This document shows positions 22,181 through 33,190 of a stretch of DNA of 64,000 nt, in pieces; the stretch's first letter is position 1, and each line of letters opens with the position of its first letter. The translations under genes and the position numbers were made by a program. The notes beneath the pieces are model-generated. The model ran no database searches, was not told the DNA's origin, and worked only from the letters and a program-made list of their open reading frames with translations. This DNA is from Orbaceae bacterium lpD02 (GTDB lineage Bacteria; Pseudomonadota; Gammaproteobacteria; Enterobacterales; Orbaceae), in the NCBI GenBank assembly GCA_036251875.1, contig CP133960.1, positions 2,152,258 to 2,216,257 of the forward strand. The letters are read 5' to 3'.

Positions 22181-23500
22181 CTATTGCATATCTTGAGTAA
22201 AATAGCTATCTGCACGAAATAAAAGTATTATGCCAATTATGGCGCCTAGCGAGAATAGTGAAATAACATAAAATGCAGGTGCAAATTTATTAAAAAAATC
22301 AGTAAAAATTGATAATAACAATGGCGTGGCGCCGCCAGCAATTGCATAAGCCATATTAAATGAAAATGAAACGCCGCTGTAGCGTATATCAGTCGGGAAT
22401 ACGTTAACCATAAAATAAGCAAAGATCCCTACAACACCAACCCCTAAACCTGCTAGAGGATAAGTAAGGAATAATAGATGGCGGTAATTTTCAAGTGAAA
22501 AATAGAAACACGCAGTTGTAGCTACTGCGATGATACAACCAACTATTAGCACTTTTCCAATCGAAAATTTATCTACTAGTGCACCATATATTGTGCAGCT
22601 AATGATAAGACCTATAATTGCTAATGTATTGGATTGTAAAGATTGTTTTGCTGAAAAATCAAACTGTTTCTGCAAGTAAATCGGTGCCATTAAAATAACA
22701 ACCATGATTCCCGCAGATAGAATCCATGTTAATAACATCGATAGCAATGTTTGCGGAAAATAATTGGCTAAAACGTTCAAAACAGGAAGCTGCCTATTCA
22801 TTTCTTTTGATTTTCGTCGTTGCATTTCAATAAAAATAGGCGTCTCTTTTAGCCAGCGGCGTAAGTACATAGCTAAAAAACCAAATACACCACCAATAAA
22901 GAATGGGATTCGCCACCCCCATGTCATCATTGCTTCGCCAACAAATAAGCTATTTATCAATGTTGAAATAAGAGAACCAAATAAAATGCCTAAGCTTAAG
23001 CCGCTAGTCAAAATACCACAAGCAATGCCTATACGGTTTTTGGGGACATGCTCGGCAACAAATGTCCACGCGCCAGGGACTTCTCCTCCGACGGCTAAAC
23101 CTTGGCATAACCGCATTAACAACAACAACAGTGGCGCTACGTAGCCAACCGTCGCGTAAGTTGGTAATAAACCGATTAATAATGTAGGTAATGCCATCAG
23201 TAAAATACTTAGAGTAAACATTTTTTTGCGACCAAATAGATCGCCAAAATGTGCCATTACAATTCCACCGAAGGGGCGAATTAAGTAACCAGCCGCAAAT
23301 ATTCCAAATGTCTGTATTTGGCTTAACCATATAGGCATGTTTGGTGGAAAAAATAGATGGCCGATGACCAAAGAGAAAAATACGAAAATAATAAAATCAT
23401 AAAACTCCAAGGCTCCACCGAGTGCGGCTAGCGCTAACGTTTTATAATCTTGTGTGTTTAAGCGACGTTGTTTTGAGAGTAAATTTTCTAAAGAAGCCAT
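22181..23500 (-). CDS. MFS transporter, metabolite:H+ symporter (MHS) family
   Basis: The 439-residue protein has twelve predicted membrane segments. ALGGALEFYDFIIF in segment 1, the loop motif HFGDLFGRKKMF after segment 2, and RLCQGLAVGGEVPGAWTFVAEH in segment 4 are typical of the MHS group (ProP, ShiA, KgtP, YhjE). The substrate cannot be read from sequence; relatives carry organic acids, shikimate or betaines. Transcribed alone, diverging from the aldolase gene after a 200-base gap. Confidence 0.87.
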   Translation of the reverse strand: MASLENLLSKQRRLNTQDYKTLALAALGGALEFYDFIIFVFFSLVIGHLFFPPNMPIWLSQIQTFGIFAAGYLIRPFGGIVMAHFGDLFGRKKMFTLSILLMALPTLLIGLLPTYATVGYVAPLLLLLMRLCQGLAVGGEVPGAWTFVAEHVPKNRIGIACGILTSGLSLGILFGSLISTLINSLFVGEAMMTWGWRIPFFIGGVFGFLAMYLRRWLKETPIFIEMQRRKSKEMNRQLPVLNVLANYFPQTLLSMLLTWILSAGIMVVILMAPIYLQKQFDFSAKQSLQSNTLAIIGLIISCTIYGALVDKFSIGKVLIVGCIIAVATTACFYFSLENYRHLLFLTYPLAGLGVGVVGIFAYFMVNVFPTDIRYSGVSFSFNMAYAIAGGATPLLLSIFTDFFNKFAPAFYVISLFSLGAIIGIILLFRADSYFTQDMQ

Positions 23501-23704
23501 TTTATATAACCGGGTTTTTATTATTGGTTCATTATGGGGTAATCACTGTTTTTTTTCAATATTGAGCATGATAAGGGAATGGTTTTAAAATATTTTTTAT
23601 CAATTCATATAGATGTTTTTTCTGAATTAGCACGATTTCATCATGAATGATTTGTTAAGCGGTTTAGAATAGCAATAATAATCATCGACTTGAGAGGTGT
23701 TAAA

Positions 23705-24745
23705 ATGACTAAAAAAAGGATATCGCGTAGAAAATTTAATTGTATGGAGCAATTATCTAATGAAGATGGCGTTATTGCTGCTTTAGCTATTGATCAGAGA
23801 GGATCAATGGTTAAAATGTTAGAAAACGCCGTCGGAAAAGAACGTTATCATATTGAGATGGTGTATGAGTTTAAGGAGCTCGTGTCTCAAGTCTTAACCA
23901 ACTATGTTAGTGCTATTTTATTAGATGAAGAGTACGGGTTTAAAGGCATGAAAGCCAAAAATGATAAAGCTGGGTTGATCTTATCTTATGAAAAAACTGG
24001 ATATGATGTTAATACGCCAGGGCGTTTACCTGAAATATTAGGTGAAGAGTCAATTCAACGATTGATAAAAAAAGGCGCAGATGCGGCAAAAGTCTTGGTT
24101 TATTATAATCCCGATGATCCTCAAGATATTTTAGATAAAAAACATGCTTTTTTAGAGCGATTAGGTGATGAAGCAAGAGCCGCTGATTTCCCCGTTTTTG
24201 TTGAACCAATAGTCTATGACAATGTAATTCTAGATGATAAAAGCCCTGAATTTGCCAAAATAAAGCCAAGTAAAGTTATTAGGACGATAGAGGAATTTAC
24301 TAAAAAATGTTATCACATTGATGTGTTAAAAGTCGAAGTGCCTGTTTTGTTTAAATATGTTGAAGGGTTTAATGATAATAACTCGGCTGTTTATTCTCAA
24401 AAAGATGCAGCAGCTTATTTTAAAATAGCAAGCGATGCGGCAACTAAGCCATTCATTTATTTAAGTGCCGGCGTGCCAACTAAAACTTTTCATCAGGAAC
24501 TCATTTTTGCTGGGCAATCAGGTGCGAAATACTGTGGCATTTTAGGTGGAAGAGCGACATGGTTTGATGGTGTAGCCGCTTATGCTCAAGGTGGAAAAGA
24601 TGGACTAAATAAGTGGTTGGACACGGTGGGACGAGATAATGTCGAGCACCTCAATCGTATATTAAAACAGCATGCAAGACCTTGGTACGATATTTATGGC
24701 GGTAAGGAAAATATTGAAGTTTTCGATATCAATTTAGCGGATTAA
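23705..24745 (+). CDS. Tagatose 1,6-bisphosphate aldolase-like protein (LacD family)
   Basis: The 346-residue class I aldolase starts at ATG 23705, 3 bases after GAGAGGTG-type ribosome sites; a TTG five codons upstream also lies in frame. The segment HIDVLKVEVPV holds the probable Schiff-base lysine near residue 205, and YLSAGVPTKTFHQEL and GRATWFDGV are LacD hallmarks. LacD cleaves tagatose-1,6-bisphosphate in lactose/galactose catabolism of Firmicutes. No lacABC or kinase neighbour is present, so the real substrate could be another keto-bisphosphate or sulfosugar phosphate (compare YihT). Possibly acquired. Confidence 0.85.
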   Translation: MTKKRISRRKFNCMEQLSNEDGVIAALAIDQRGSMVKMLENAVGKERYHIEMVYEFKELVSQVLTNYVSAILLDEEYGFKGMKAKNDKAGLILSYEKTGYDVNTPGRLPEILGEESIQRLIKKGADAAKVLVYYNPDDPQDILDKKHAFLERLGDEARAADFPVFVEPIVYDNVILDDKSPEFAKIKPSKVIRTIEEFTKKCYHIDVLKVEVPVLFKYVEGFNDNNSAVYSQKDAAAYFKIASDAATKPFIYLSAGVPTKTFHQELIFAGQSGAKYCGILGGRATWFDGVAAYAQGGKDGLNKWLDTVGRDNVEHLNRILKQHARPWYDIYGGKENIEVFDINLAD

Positions 24746-24761
24746 TTTTCATTTTAGCCAA

Positions 24762-24794
24762 TAAAAAATTGCCATTGTGGTATGGCAATTTTTA
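24762..24794 (+). terminator. Rho-independent terminator of the LacD-like gene
   Basis: Stem AATTGCCA (24767-24774) / TGGCAATT (24783-24790), loop of eight bases, with T-run 24789-24793. The A-run on the other side suggests some activity toward the convergent LysR gene too. Confidence 0.85.
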
Positions 24795-24887
24795 TTGAGA
24801 AATAATAGATTATCTAAATTAATTTTTTAATAATAAGCACTTTTCATTATCTTTGTTATTTCTATTAATTTTATGTATTTCAATATA

Positions 24888-25808
24888 TTACTTCAATTCA
24901 AATCCATATTGTTGGATCAATATTTTTAGTTCATCAATATATCGCAAGGCAGATTGGCTTAATTGTACTTTTTGGGATGTTATCCAGCCGACTAAAATTT
25001 TTTCATCTATCTTTAGCCTTATTGATGAGATGTCTGAGCCGTTTAAATCAACACTTAATACACCAGTGCTAATTGTATAGCCATTTAATCCATGTAGTAG
25101 ATTAAACAGTGTTGCCCGGTCGCTAACATGAATACTTTTTTTATGGTAAACGGTGCTTAGGATCTCTTCTGAAAAATAAAAAGAGTTATATTCACCTTGT
25201 TCAAATGAAAGATAGGGGAAATCTTCAAGATCTTCTAATGAAATTACTTTATGTTTAGCTAAAGGGTGTTTTGCACTGATAAAAACATGGGGATTGGCTT
25301 CAAACAGAGGGCAAAAGGTCAAATTATTTTCTTTCAATAATCGTAAAATAACTTTTTTATTAAAATCATTTAAATATAAAATACCTACTTCGCTACGTAA
25401 TGTCGCGACATCAGTAATAATATCATGGGTACGTGTTTCTCTTAATGTAAACTCATATTCATCTGTATGATTTTTTTTAATTAAATTAACAAATGCATTA
25501 ACGGCAAAGGCATAGTGCTGAGTTGATATACTGCATAATTGTTTAGTCGGTATTTTTTTATTGTAATGCTGTACGAGTAATTCCGTTTGATCTAGAATTT
25601 GCTTGGCATAACCTAAAAATTCTATTCCCTCTGTTGTTAAAGAAACGCCTTTAGATGTTCGAATAAAAATCTCAATATCAAATTCATCTTCTAGTTCTTT
25701 TATTGCTGTTGAAAGGCTTGGTTGAGTAATATAAAGTTTTTTAGCCGCTTCATTAATTGAGCCACTGCGGGCGACCTCAATAATATAACGGAGTTGGTTT
25801 AATTTCAT
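24888..25808 (-). CDS. LysR-family transcriptional regulator
   Basis: The 306-residue protein has an N-terminal winged helix (MKLNQLRYIIEVARSGSINE, LYITQPSLSTAIKELE) and a C-terminal periplasmic-binding-like effector domain. The target is not evident. It is divergent from aroG (160-base gap) and convergent with the LacD-like gene. Regulation of aroG, of the aldolase, or of distant genes are all possible. Confidence 0.88.
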   Translation of the reverse strand: MKLNQLRYIIEVARSGSINEAAKKLYITQPSLSTAIKELEDEFDIEIFIRTSKGVSLTTEGIEFLGYAKQILDQTELLVQHYNKKIPTKQLCSISTQHYAFAVNAFVNLIKKNHTDEYEFTLRETRTHDIITDVATLRSEVGILYLNDFNKKVILRLLKENNLTFCPLFEANPHVFISAKHPLAKHKVISLEDLEDFPYLSFEQGEYNSFYFSEEILSTVYHKKSIHVSDRATLFNLLHGLNGYTISTGVLSVDLNGSDISSIRLKIDEKILVGWITSQKVQLSQSALRYIDELKILIQQYGFELK

Positions 25809-25968
25809 TTATGATCTCAAAAAATTTTACGAACACTCTAATACCATAAGTATATTTTGAATAGAATTAAAATCTAGTATTGTTTAGTCACTATAAAGTA
25901 AAGCATGCATATTTTATTGTGTTCGGTATATACTAGTAAAATCTTATTTTGATTTTTTAGGTATAACA

Positions 25969-27027
25969 ATGAACGATAAAAATGATGATGTTCGTATTGC
26001 TGATATTCGCGAATTATTACCGCCGATAGCATTATTAGAGAAATTCCCGGCAACGGATGTTGTATCGGATTTAGTCTTTAATACCAGACAGAAAATACAT
26101 CAAATTTTAGAACATAAAGATGACCGTTTATTAGTTGTGATTGGTCCTTGTTCTATCCACGATACGAAAGCTGCGCTAGAGTATGCTAACAAGCTTAAAG
26201 ATGTTCGTACGCAATATCAAAGAGAACTTGAAATCGTAATGCGGGTTTATTTTGAAAAGCCAAGAACGACCGTTGGTTGGAAAGGCCTAATTAATGATCC
26301 TTTTATCAATAATACTTTTGATATTAATGAAGGCTTAAGAATTGCGAGAAAGCTGTTAGTCGATATTAATCAATTAGGTGTGCCTGCCGCAGGTGAGTTC
26401 TTAGATATGATATCTCCACAATACCTCGCTGATTTAATGAGTTGGGGAGCGATCGGGGCAAGAACAACTGAATCGCAAGTTCATCGTGAGCTTTCGTCGG
26501 GATTATCCTGCCCTGTTGGATTTAAAAATGGTACAGATGGAACGATGAAAGTCGCTATTGACGCGATTAATGCGGCAAATGCATCTCATAGCTTTCTATC
26601 TGTGACTAAGTTTGGTCACTCAGCCATAGTGACGACCACGGGGAATCCAGATTGTCATATTATTTTGCGTGGTGGTAAAGAGCCAAATTATAGCGAAGCT
26701 CATATTAATATAGTCAAACTCGATTTAGATAAATCACATTTACCGCGTAATATTATGGTTGATTTTAGCCATGCTAACAGCTGCAAACAGTTTAAAGAGC
26801 AGATTAATGTAGGAAAAAATGTTGCTAATCAAATAGCTAATGGCGATAGCGCTATTATTGGGGTCATGATTGAGAGCCACTTACAAGAAGGAGCTCAAAA
26901 TCCAGAGAATAATAAACCTTTAGTGTATGGACAAAGTATTACTGATGGATGCATAGGATGGGATGATTCAATTAATCTTCTCGACATATTAGCTCAAGCA
27001 GTAAAACAAAGAAGGCACAATCGATAA
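25969..27027 (+). CDS. aroG: 3-deoxy-7-phosphoheptulonate synthase, AroG type
   Basis: The 352-residue class I DAHP synthase condenses phosphoenolpyruvate and erythrose-4-phosphate, the entry to aromatic amino acid synthesis. LLVVIGPCSIHD holds the metal-binding Cys. Active-site blocks KPRTTVGWKGLINDP, GAIGARTTESQVHRELASG-like and MVDFSHANS are all present. It follows E. coli AroG (350 residues) nearly throughout, including the N-terminal NDDVRIADIRELLPP region that forms the phenylalanine site, so Phe inhibition is likely. Confidence 0.94.
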   Translation: MNDKNDDVRIADIRELLPPIALLEKFPATDVVSDLVFNTRQKIHQILEHKDDRLLVVIGPCSIHDTKAALEYANKLKDVRTQYQRELEIVMRVYFEKPRTTVGWKGLINDPFINNTFDINEGLRIARKLLVDINQLGVPAAGEFLDMISPQYLADLMSWGAIGARTTESQVHRELSSGLSCPVGFKNGTDGTMKVAIDAINAANASHSFLSVTKFGHSAIVTTTGNPDCHIILRGGKEPNYSEAHINIVKLDLDKSHLPRNIMVDFSHANSCKQFKEQINVGKNVANQIANGDSAIIGVMIESHLQEGAQNPENNKPLVYGQSITDGCIGWDDSINLLDILAQAVKQRRHNR

Positions 27028-27037
27028 GTCCGATATT

Positions 27038-27068
27038 AAATACAAGGTGCTTTTAGCACCTTGTATTT
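27038..27068. terminator. Bidirectional hairpin between aroG and the repressor gene
   Basis: A 14-bp perfect inverted repeat, AAATACAAGGTGCT (27038-27051) / AGCACCTTGTATTT (27055-27068), with a TTT loop, lies between convergent genes. U-tracts are short on both sides. Confidence 0.75.
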
Positions 27069-27078
27069 AATTAGGCAG

Positions 27079-27762
27079 TTAGTATAAATCTTTTATAATT
27101 TGCACTACATTACCAATGATCTTGTATTGTTTAAAGTCCTTACGTAAAACGGAAATTGTGTCACACTGGTCATTGTTACATAATAATTGCCAACCTTCTA
27201 GAGTTAGACGAATACGTCTGAGTAAAGTCATTTCTTCGTATTCGAGCAAATAGATTGCACCGTCAACCACTTCTTTTATATCAGTATTGATAATTATTCC
27301 ATTATTTTGTTTAATCTCAGGTTCCATTAAATCGCCTTTTGCCCAGTATATAATCAATTTTTTAGAATCCAATCCTCGATGTCCTAGCCATCCATCTAGT
27401 ACAGGGTAATTCATTACAGGCGGTGTACCTCTTACATACTTCTGTGTTTTTGCTTCTTCAGCGGTCGGTAATTGCTTGATGTAGACAGGGATGCGGTGGA
27501 CATATTCACTATATATATTATCGTTTTCAGTGTCGTGAATTTCTTCTAATTTATGCCCTGTTGCTAACCAGTTATATGAGACATTACATCTTTCTGAGAT
27601 AGCAGCTAGGCGATTTAATGAAGGATACGTTTTCCCTGATAAATAGTCTCTTATTACGGTTTCGGACATATCACATTTTTTTGCGAATGTGGAAACTGAG
27701 TCCCCTTGCATAATGAGGGTTAGACGATTCTTAAAATTTTGTACGCTTTTATTTATTATCAC
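27079..27762 (-). CDS. Phage-type (CI/LexA-like) repressor lacking the S24 protease dyad
   Basis: The 227-residue protein has an N-terminal helix-turn-helix (about residues 20-52, STFAKKCDMSETVIRDYLSG) and a C-terminal S24/LexA-like fold. Where active relatives have GDSMEP, this has GDLMEP: Leu145 replaces the nucleophilic Ser. The position of the general-base Lys appears to be Arg182-Arg183 (LLRRIR). Self-cleavage on DNA damage is therefore unlikely. No other phage gene lies near, so it is an orphan, perhaps domesticated regulator. An operator-like dyad and promoter lie 240-270 bases upstream of its start. Confidence 0.82.
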   Translation of the reverse strand: MIINKSVQNFKNRLTLIMQGDSVSTFAKKCDMSETVIRDYLSGKTYPSLNRLAAISERCNVSYNWLATGHKLEEIHDTENDNIYSEYVHRIPVYIKQLPTAEEAKTQKYVRGTPPVMNYPVLDGWLGHRGLDSKKLIIYWAKGDLMEPEIKQNNGIIINTDIKEVVDGAIYLLEYEEMTLLRRIRLTLEGWQLLCNNDQCDTISVLRKDFKQYKIIGNVVQIIKDLY

Positions 27763-27997
27763 AAGTATTTCCTTTTTTATAGTGCATAAAAATTTGTCAC
27801 ATATTATAAATCATTTTTTTTTCTAATTACAAATCAATAAATGCAGATCTGATAAAAATTTATAGTTGATTTAAAGATAACTGATTATTTTTTTATTTTA
27901 TAAGCAGTTAGTACTATCACTATTTATAATATATTTTAATAACTATGCTTGATGAATAATGAAAGATGTCTTTTTATATTCAAATTTTTTTTTTTAT

Positions 27998-28035
27998 GCA
28001 AAAAAATTGACAAAATATTTTTTTTGCGTTAAAGT
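27998..28035 (+). promoter_or_regulatory. Consensus promoter overlapped by an A/T dyad, possible operator
   Basis: -35 TTGACA (28007-28012), 17-base spacer, -10 TAAAGT (28030-28035). An inverted repeat GCAAAAAAA (27998-28006) / TTTTTTTTGC (28018-28027) straddles the -35 box. It fires away from the repressor gene at 27079-27762, the usual geometry of a phage operator region. Confidence 0.55.
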
Positions 28036-28041
28036 TCAATA

Positions 28042-28113
28042 GATTTATGTGATTTTATTTGTTTTTACTTCTTTACTTGTTTTCATTTGTGCCCACTTTA
28101 TGTGGGCTTTTTT
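28042..28113 (+). ncRNA. Candidate small RNA with its own promoter and terminator
   Basis: About 72 bases lie between the predicted start site of the promoter at 28007-28035 and the end of a strong terminator: stem GCCCAC (28091-28096) / GTGGGC (28102-28107), then T6. No open frame fits. The body is U-rich. It could be an independent small RNA or an attenuated leader; ubiI starts 108 bases later with its own GTG. I do not recognise the family. Confidence 0.4.
28091..28113 (+). terminator. Rho-independent terminator without an assigned gene upstream
   Basis: GCCCAC / GTGGGC stem, five-base loop, T6 tract. No coding region ends here on the plus strand; the nearest gene on the left (repressor) runs the other way. 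Confidence 0.85.
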
Positions 28114-28221
28114 ATATTTTACTTTCAATACATATTTTCATCGATCTATTTAAAACCTACAGAGAACACATTAAAGTATGGTATGCTTCATACATATTTT
28201 AACGAATAAGTAGAGGCTAGT

Positions 28222-29403
28222 GTGATTGATTTTGACGTTGTTATTGTCGGGGCTGGAATGGTTGGTCTTGCAACAGCATGTGCTTTATCTAGCACTTCAA
28301 TAAATATTGCGATCATTGAAAATAAAACTTATTTTGATCGACTACTCCTTGATAATAAAATTGCAGTTAGAGCTTCAGCGATAAATTCAGCAAGCCAACA
28401 ATATTTCGCACAAATGAGCGTATGGGAGATACTTGAAAAAACAGGCCGAGTTCTGGCATTTAATTCTATTGAAGTCAGAGAAAGGCAAAGCAAAGCACAC
28501 TTAACAGCAGAAAATTCAAATTATCAATATGATAACTTTGGTTATATTATTGAAAATCAAGTTATTCAAGATGTTTTATATAAGCATGCTGCGACGAAAC
28601 CAAATATTCATTTTTTACACGATAAAGTGAATAATATTTTTTTTAGCACCGATCGTGGATTTGTTATACTCGAAAACAATAAACAGATTTCCGCGAAGCT
28701 TATTATTGCTGCTGACGGTGCCAGCTCTTTGGTAAGACAAAAACAAAATATGACTTTATTGCAACGCCCTTATCTTCATCATGCCGTCATTACGACTGTA
28801 AAAACTGAGCATGCTCATCAATCTTGTGCGAGGCAAATTTTTTATAAGGATGGCATTATTGCTTTTTTACCATTATGGCAGCATAACATGAGCTGTTTAG
28901 TTTGGTCGGCAAAGCCTTTAGAAGCTTCTAATTTATTAACAATGAATGATGCCTCATTTAATCGTAGATTAACTGATATGACAGATAATATACTCGGAGC
29001 ATGTGAAGTTGTTAATGAGCGTTTAGAATACCCTTTGATCGCTCGCTTCTGCCCAGAAACGGTACATAATAGGTTAATATTAATTGGGGATGCAGCTCAT
29101 ACTATCCACCCATTAGCCGGGCAAGGCTTTAATTTGGGGCTTGAAGACTCTAAATTATTAACTGATATTTTAAGTGAAAACTATTTAGCTGGCAAAGATT
29201 TTGGTCTCAAATCTTTATATTGTCATTATCAATTAGCACGTAACAAGGATACGCTTGCTATGCTTAGTGCAATGCGAATAATTCAAGACATGTTTGATGG
29301 TTCATCATTTTTTAAAAAGCAAGTAAGAGCGCTTGGAATGAACATTATTAACGCCACTCCGTTAGTTAAAAAGCAATTAATTAAGTACGCATTAGGATTA
29401 TAA
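28222..29403 (+). CDS. ubiI: FAD-dependent ubiquinone-biosynthesis hydroxylase, UbiI-like
   Basis: The 393-residue flavoprotein of the UbiH/UbiF/UbiI family has FAD-binding GAGMVG at residues 10-15, the DG motif IIAADGASSLVRQ and the GD motif LIGDAAHTIHPLAGQGFNLGLED. Similarity to E. coli UbiI (VisC), the C5 hydroxylase, is best to my reading (for example ARQIFYKDGIIAFLPL). UbiF or UbiH cannot be excluded. Start GTG 28222. The usual partner ubiH and pepP are not adjacent. Confidence 0.82.
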   Translation: MIDFDVVIVGAGMVGLATACALSSTSINIAIIENKTYFDRLLLDNKIAVRASAINSASQQYFAQMSVWEILEKTGRVLAFNSIEVRERQSKAHLTAENSNYQYDNFGYIIENQVIQDVLYKHAATKPNIHFLHDKVNNIFFSTDRGFVILENNKQISAKLIIAADGASSLVRQKQNMTLLQRPYLHHAVITTVKTEHAHQSCARQIFYKDGIIAFLPLWQHNMSCLVWSAKPLEASNLLTMNDASFNRRLTDMTDNILGACEVVNERLEYPLIARFCPETVHNRLILIGDAAHTIHPLAGQGFNLGLEDSKLLTDILSENYLAGKDFGLKSLYCHYQLARNKDTLAMLSAMRIIQDMFDGSSFFKKQVRALGMNIINATPLVKKQLIKYALGL

Positions 29404-29465
29404 TTCATATGCTCATTTTATAGATGGGGCATAAAAAGTTTTAACGAAAAGATAAGATTCTATTT

Positions 29466-29494
29466 AAAAAAAACCAGACATTTTGTCTGGTTTG
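29466..29494. terminator. Hairpin after ubiI (also in line with gyrB)
   Basis: Stem AACCAGACA (29472-29480) / TGTCTGGTT (29484-29492), loop TTT, with A-run before it. The A-run is a U-tract for minus-strand transcripts, so it probably ends the gyrB unit, and more weakly ubiI. Confidence 0.75.
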
Positions 29495-29496
29495 AT

Positions 29497-29580
29497 ATTT
29501 CAGTAATTACCGGATTTTATTTCACTCTGACCGGAATTTTTTCATTAATTACCGGATCCGACAATTTCACTAATTTCCGG
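29497..29580. repeat. Four degenerate 16-17 base tandem units behind gyrB
   Basis: Units at 29497-29513, 29519-29534, 29539-29555 and 29564-29580 fit the plus-strand pattern ATTTCANTAATTACCGG with one to four mismatches. They start 20-25 bases apart. CCGAC motifs lie between the last units. The array lies between the gyrB stop codon and the terminator, so it is the gyrB 3' untranslated region. Confidence 0.65.
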
Positions 29581-29605
29581 AGCCGACATCCGACAAATAA
29601 ATTAA

Positions 29606-32035
<2,430 letters not shown>

Positions 32036-32059
32036 TCATTTAACTAAATAGCCATAAAA

Positions 32060-33136
32060 TTATTCTGAGATTATACCAGATCTTATGTAAAAAATCTTAT
32101 CATTTTCGTCAATCATTGGTTGAATTTGTTCTTGATCGACGGCACTGATAAAAACTTGCGAGTCGGTCAATTTTAAACGCTTAGCAAGCAGGGCTCGTTT
32201 TGATAGATCTAATTCTGATGCAAAGTCATCAATTAAGTATAAACAAGCTTGATTATTATGCTTGGCATAAAACTCACCTTGTGCAAGTCTTAGGGCACAC
32301 ATTAATAGTTTCAATTGTCCTCGCGAGAATAACACTTCAACAGGAGTACTATTTATGCGCAATTTAAGATCGGCTTTATGTGGTCCGACTGTTGTATAGC
32401 TAAATAGTTTATCTCGTTCAAAATTCTCAGCCAATAGTTGTGCATAATCAAGCGATGACTCCCAGCCTTGATAGAATTGGCAATCTAATTCATATTCAGG
32501 TAAAAAGTCATGACTTGTTTTTATTATTTCATCATGAATTTGTTTAATATAAGCATTGCGAATGAGGCTTATCTGATTTGCAACTGGTACTAATTCTTTG
32601 TCCCATGGTTTTAATTGTTCATAATTGTTGGCACGTTTGAGTAAGGCATTACGCTGTTTGAGTAATCGACGAAGATTATTCCAGAAAGTAATAAATTCAC
32701 CATAATGGTGAAAGCAGCCCCAATCAATAAAAGCCCTGCGATATTTCGGTCCACCAATAAGTAGGTCAAACCCTTCTGGTGTGATTAACTGCATCGGCAA
32801 TAGTTTTGCTAGTTCAGCTAGTTTAAATCCCTCATCATTATCAATTTTTATTTTATTATCACCATTGCGGGCTTTAGATAAACCAATAGTATGAGTCTTA
32901 TTTACTGACGATATAATTTCACTAAATAATACTAATTGTGGTTTGTCATGCTGAATGATTCGATTTGATAATTGGTGACGAAAGGCTCGACCATGTCCTA
33001 ACATATAAATCGCCTCAAGAAAACTAGTCTTTCCGCTACCGTTATCACCAATAATAAAATTAAATTTTGGCGATGGTGAAATGTTAGCAGTGTGAATATT
33101 ACGAAAGTCGTGAATATTTAGTTTAGCGATAGTCAT
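32060..33136 (-). CDS. recF: DNA replication and repair protein RecF
   Basis: The 358-residue SMC-like ATPase has Walker A GDNGSGKT at residues 30-37, signature LSRGQLKLLMCALRLAQ-type (FSRGQLKLLMCAL) and Walker B LYLIDDFASELD. It loads RecA at gaps with RecO and RecR. I use ATG 33136, which aligns with the E. coli start; an in-frame ATG at 33175 adds 13 residues and sits 15 bases after dnaN. Third gene of the dnaA operon. Confidence 0.95.
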   Translation of the reverse strand: MTIAKLNIHDFRNIHTANISPSPKFNFIIGDNGSGKTSFLEAIYMLGHGRAFRHQLSNRIIQHDKPQLVLFSEIISSVNKTHTIGLSKARNGDNKIKIDNDEGFKLAELAKLLPMQLITPEGFDLLIGGPKYRRAFIDWGCFHHYGEFITFWNNLRRLLKQRNALLKRANNYEQLKPWDKELVPVANQISLIRNAYIKQIHDEIIKTSHDFLPEYELDCQFYQGWESSLDYAQLLAENFERDKLFSYTTVGPHKADLKLRINSTPVEVLFSRGQLKLLMCALRLAQGEFYAKHNNQACLYLIDDFASELDLSKRALLAKRLKLTDSQVFISAVDQEQIQPMIDENDKIFYIRSGIISE

Positions 33137-33190
33137 ATGATTATTTGCTAGACCTATTGCATCATCATGTTCCAATAGGTCAATTTTAAT

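Noticed and set aside
22764..23144. 126-codon frame antisense to the MHS transporter
   Set aside because: It is a shadow of the transporter gene, with no domain features and no ribosome site.
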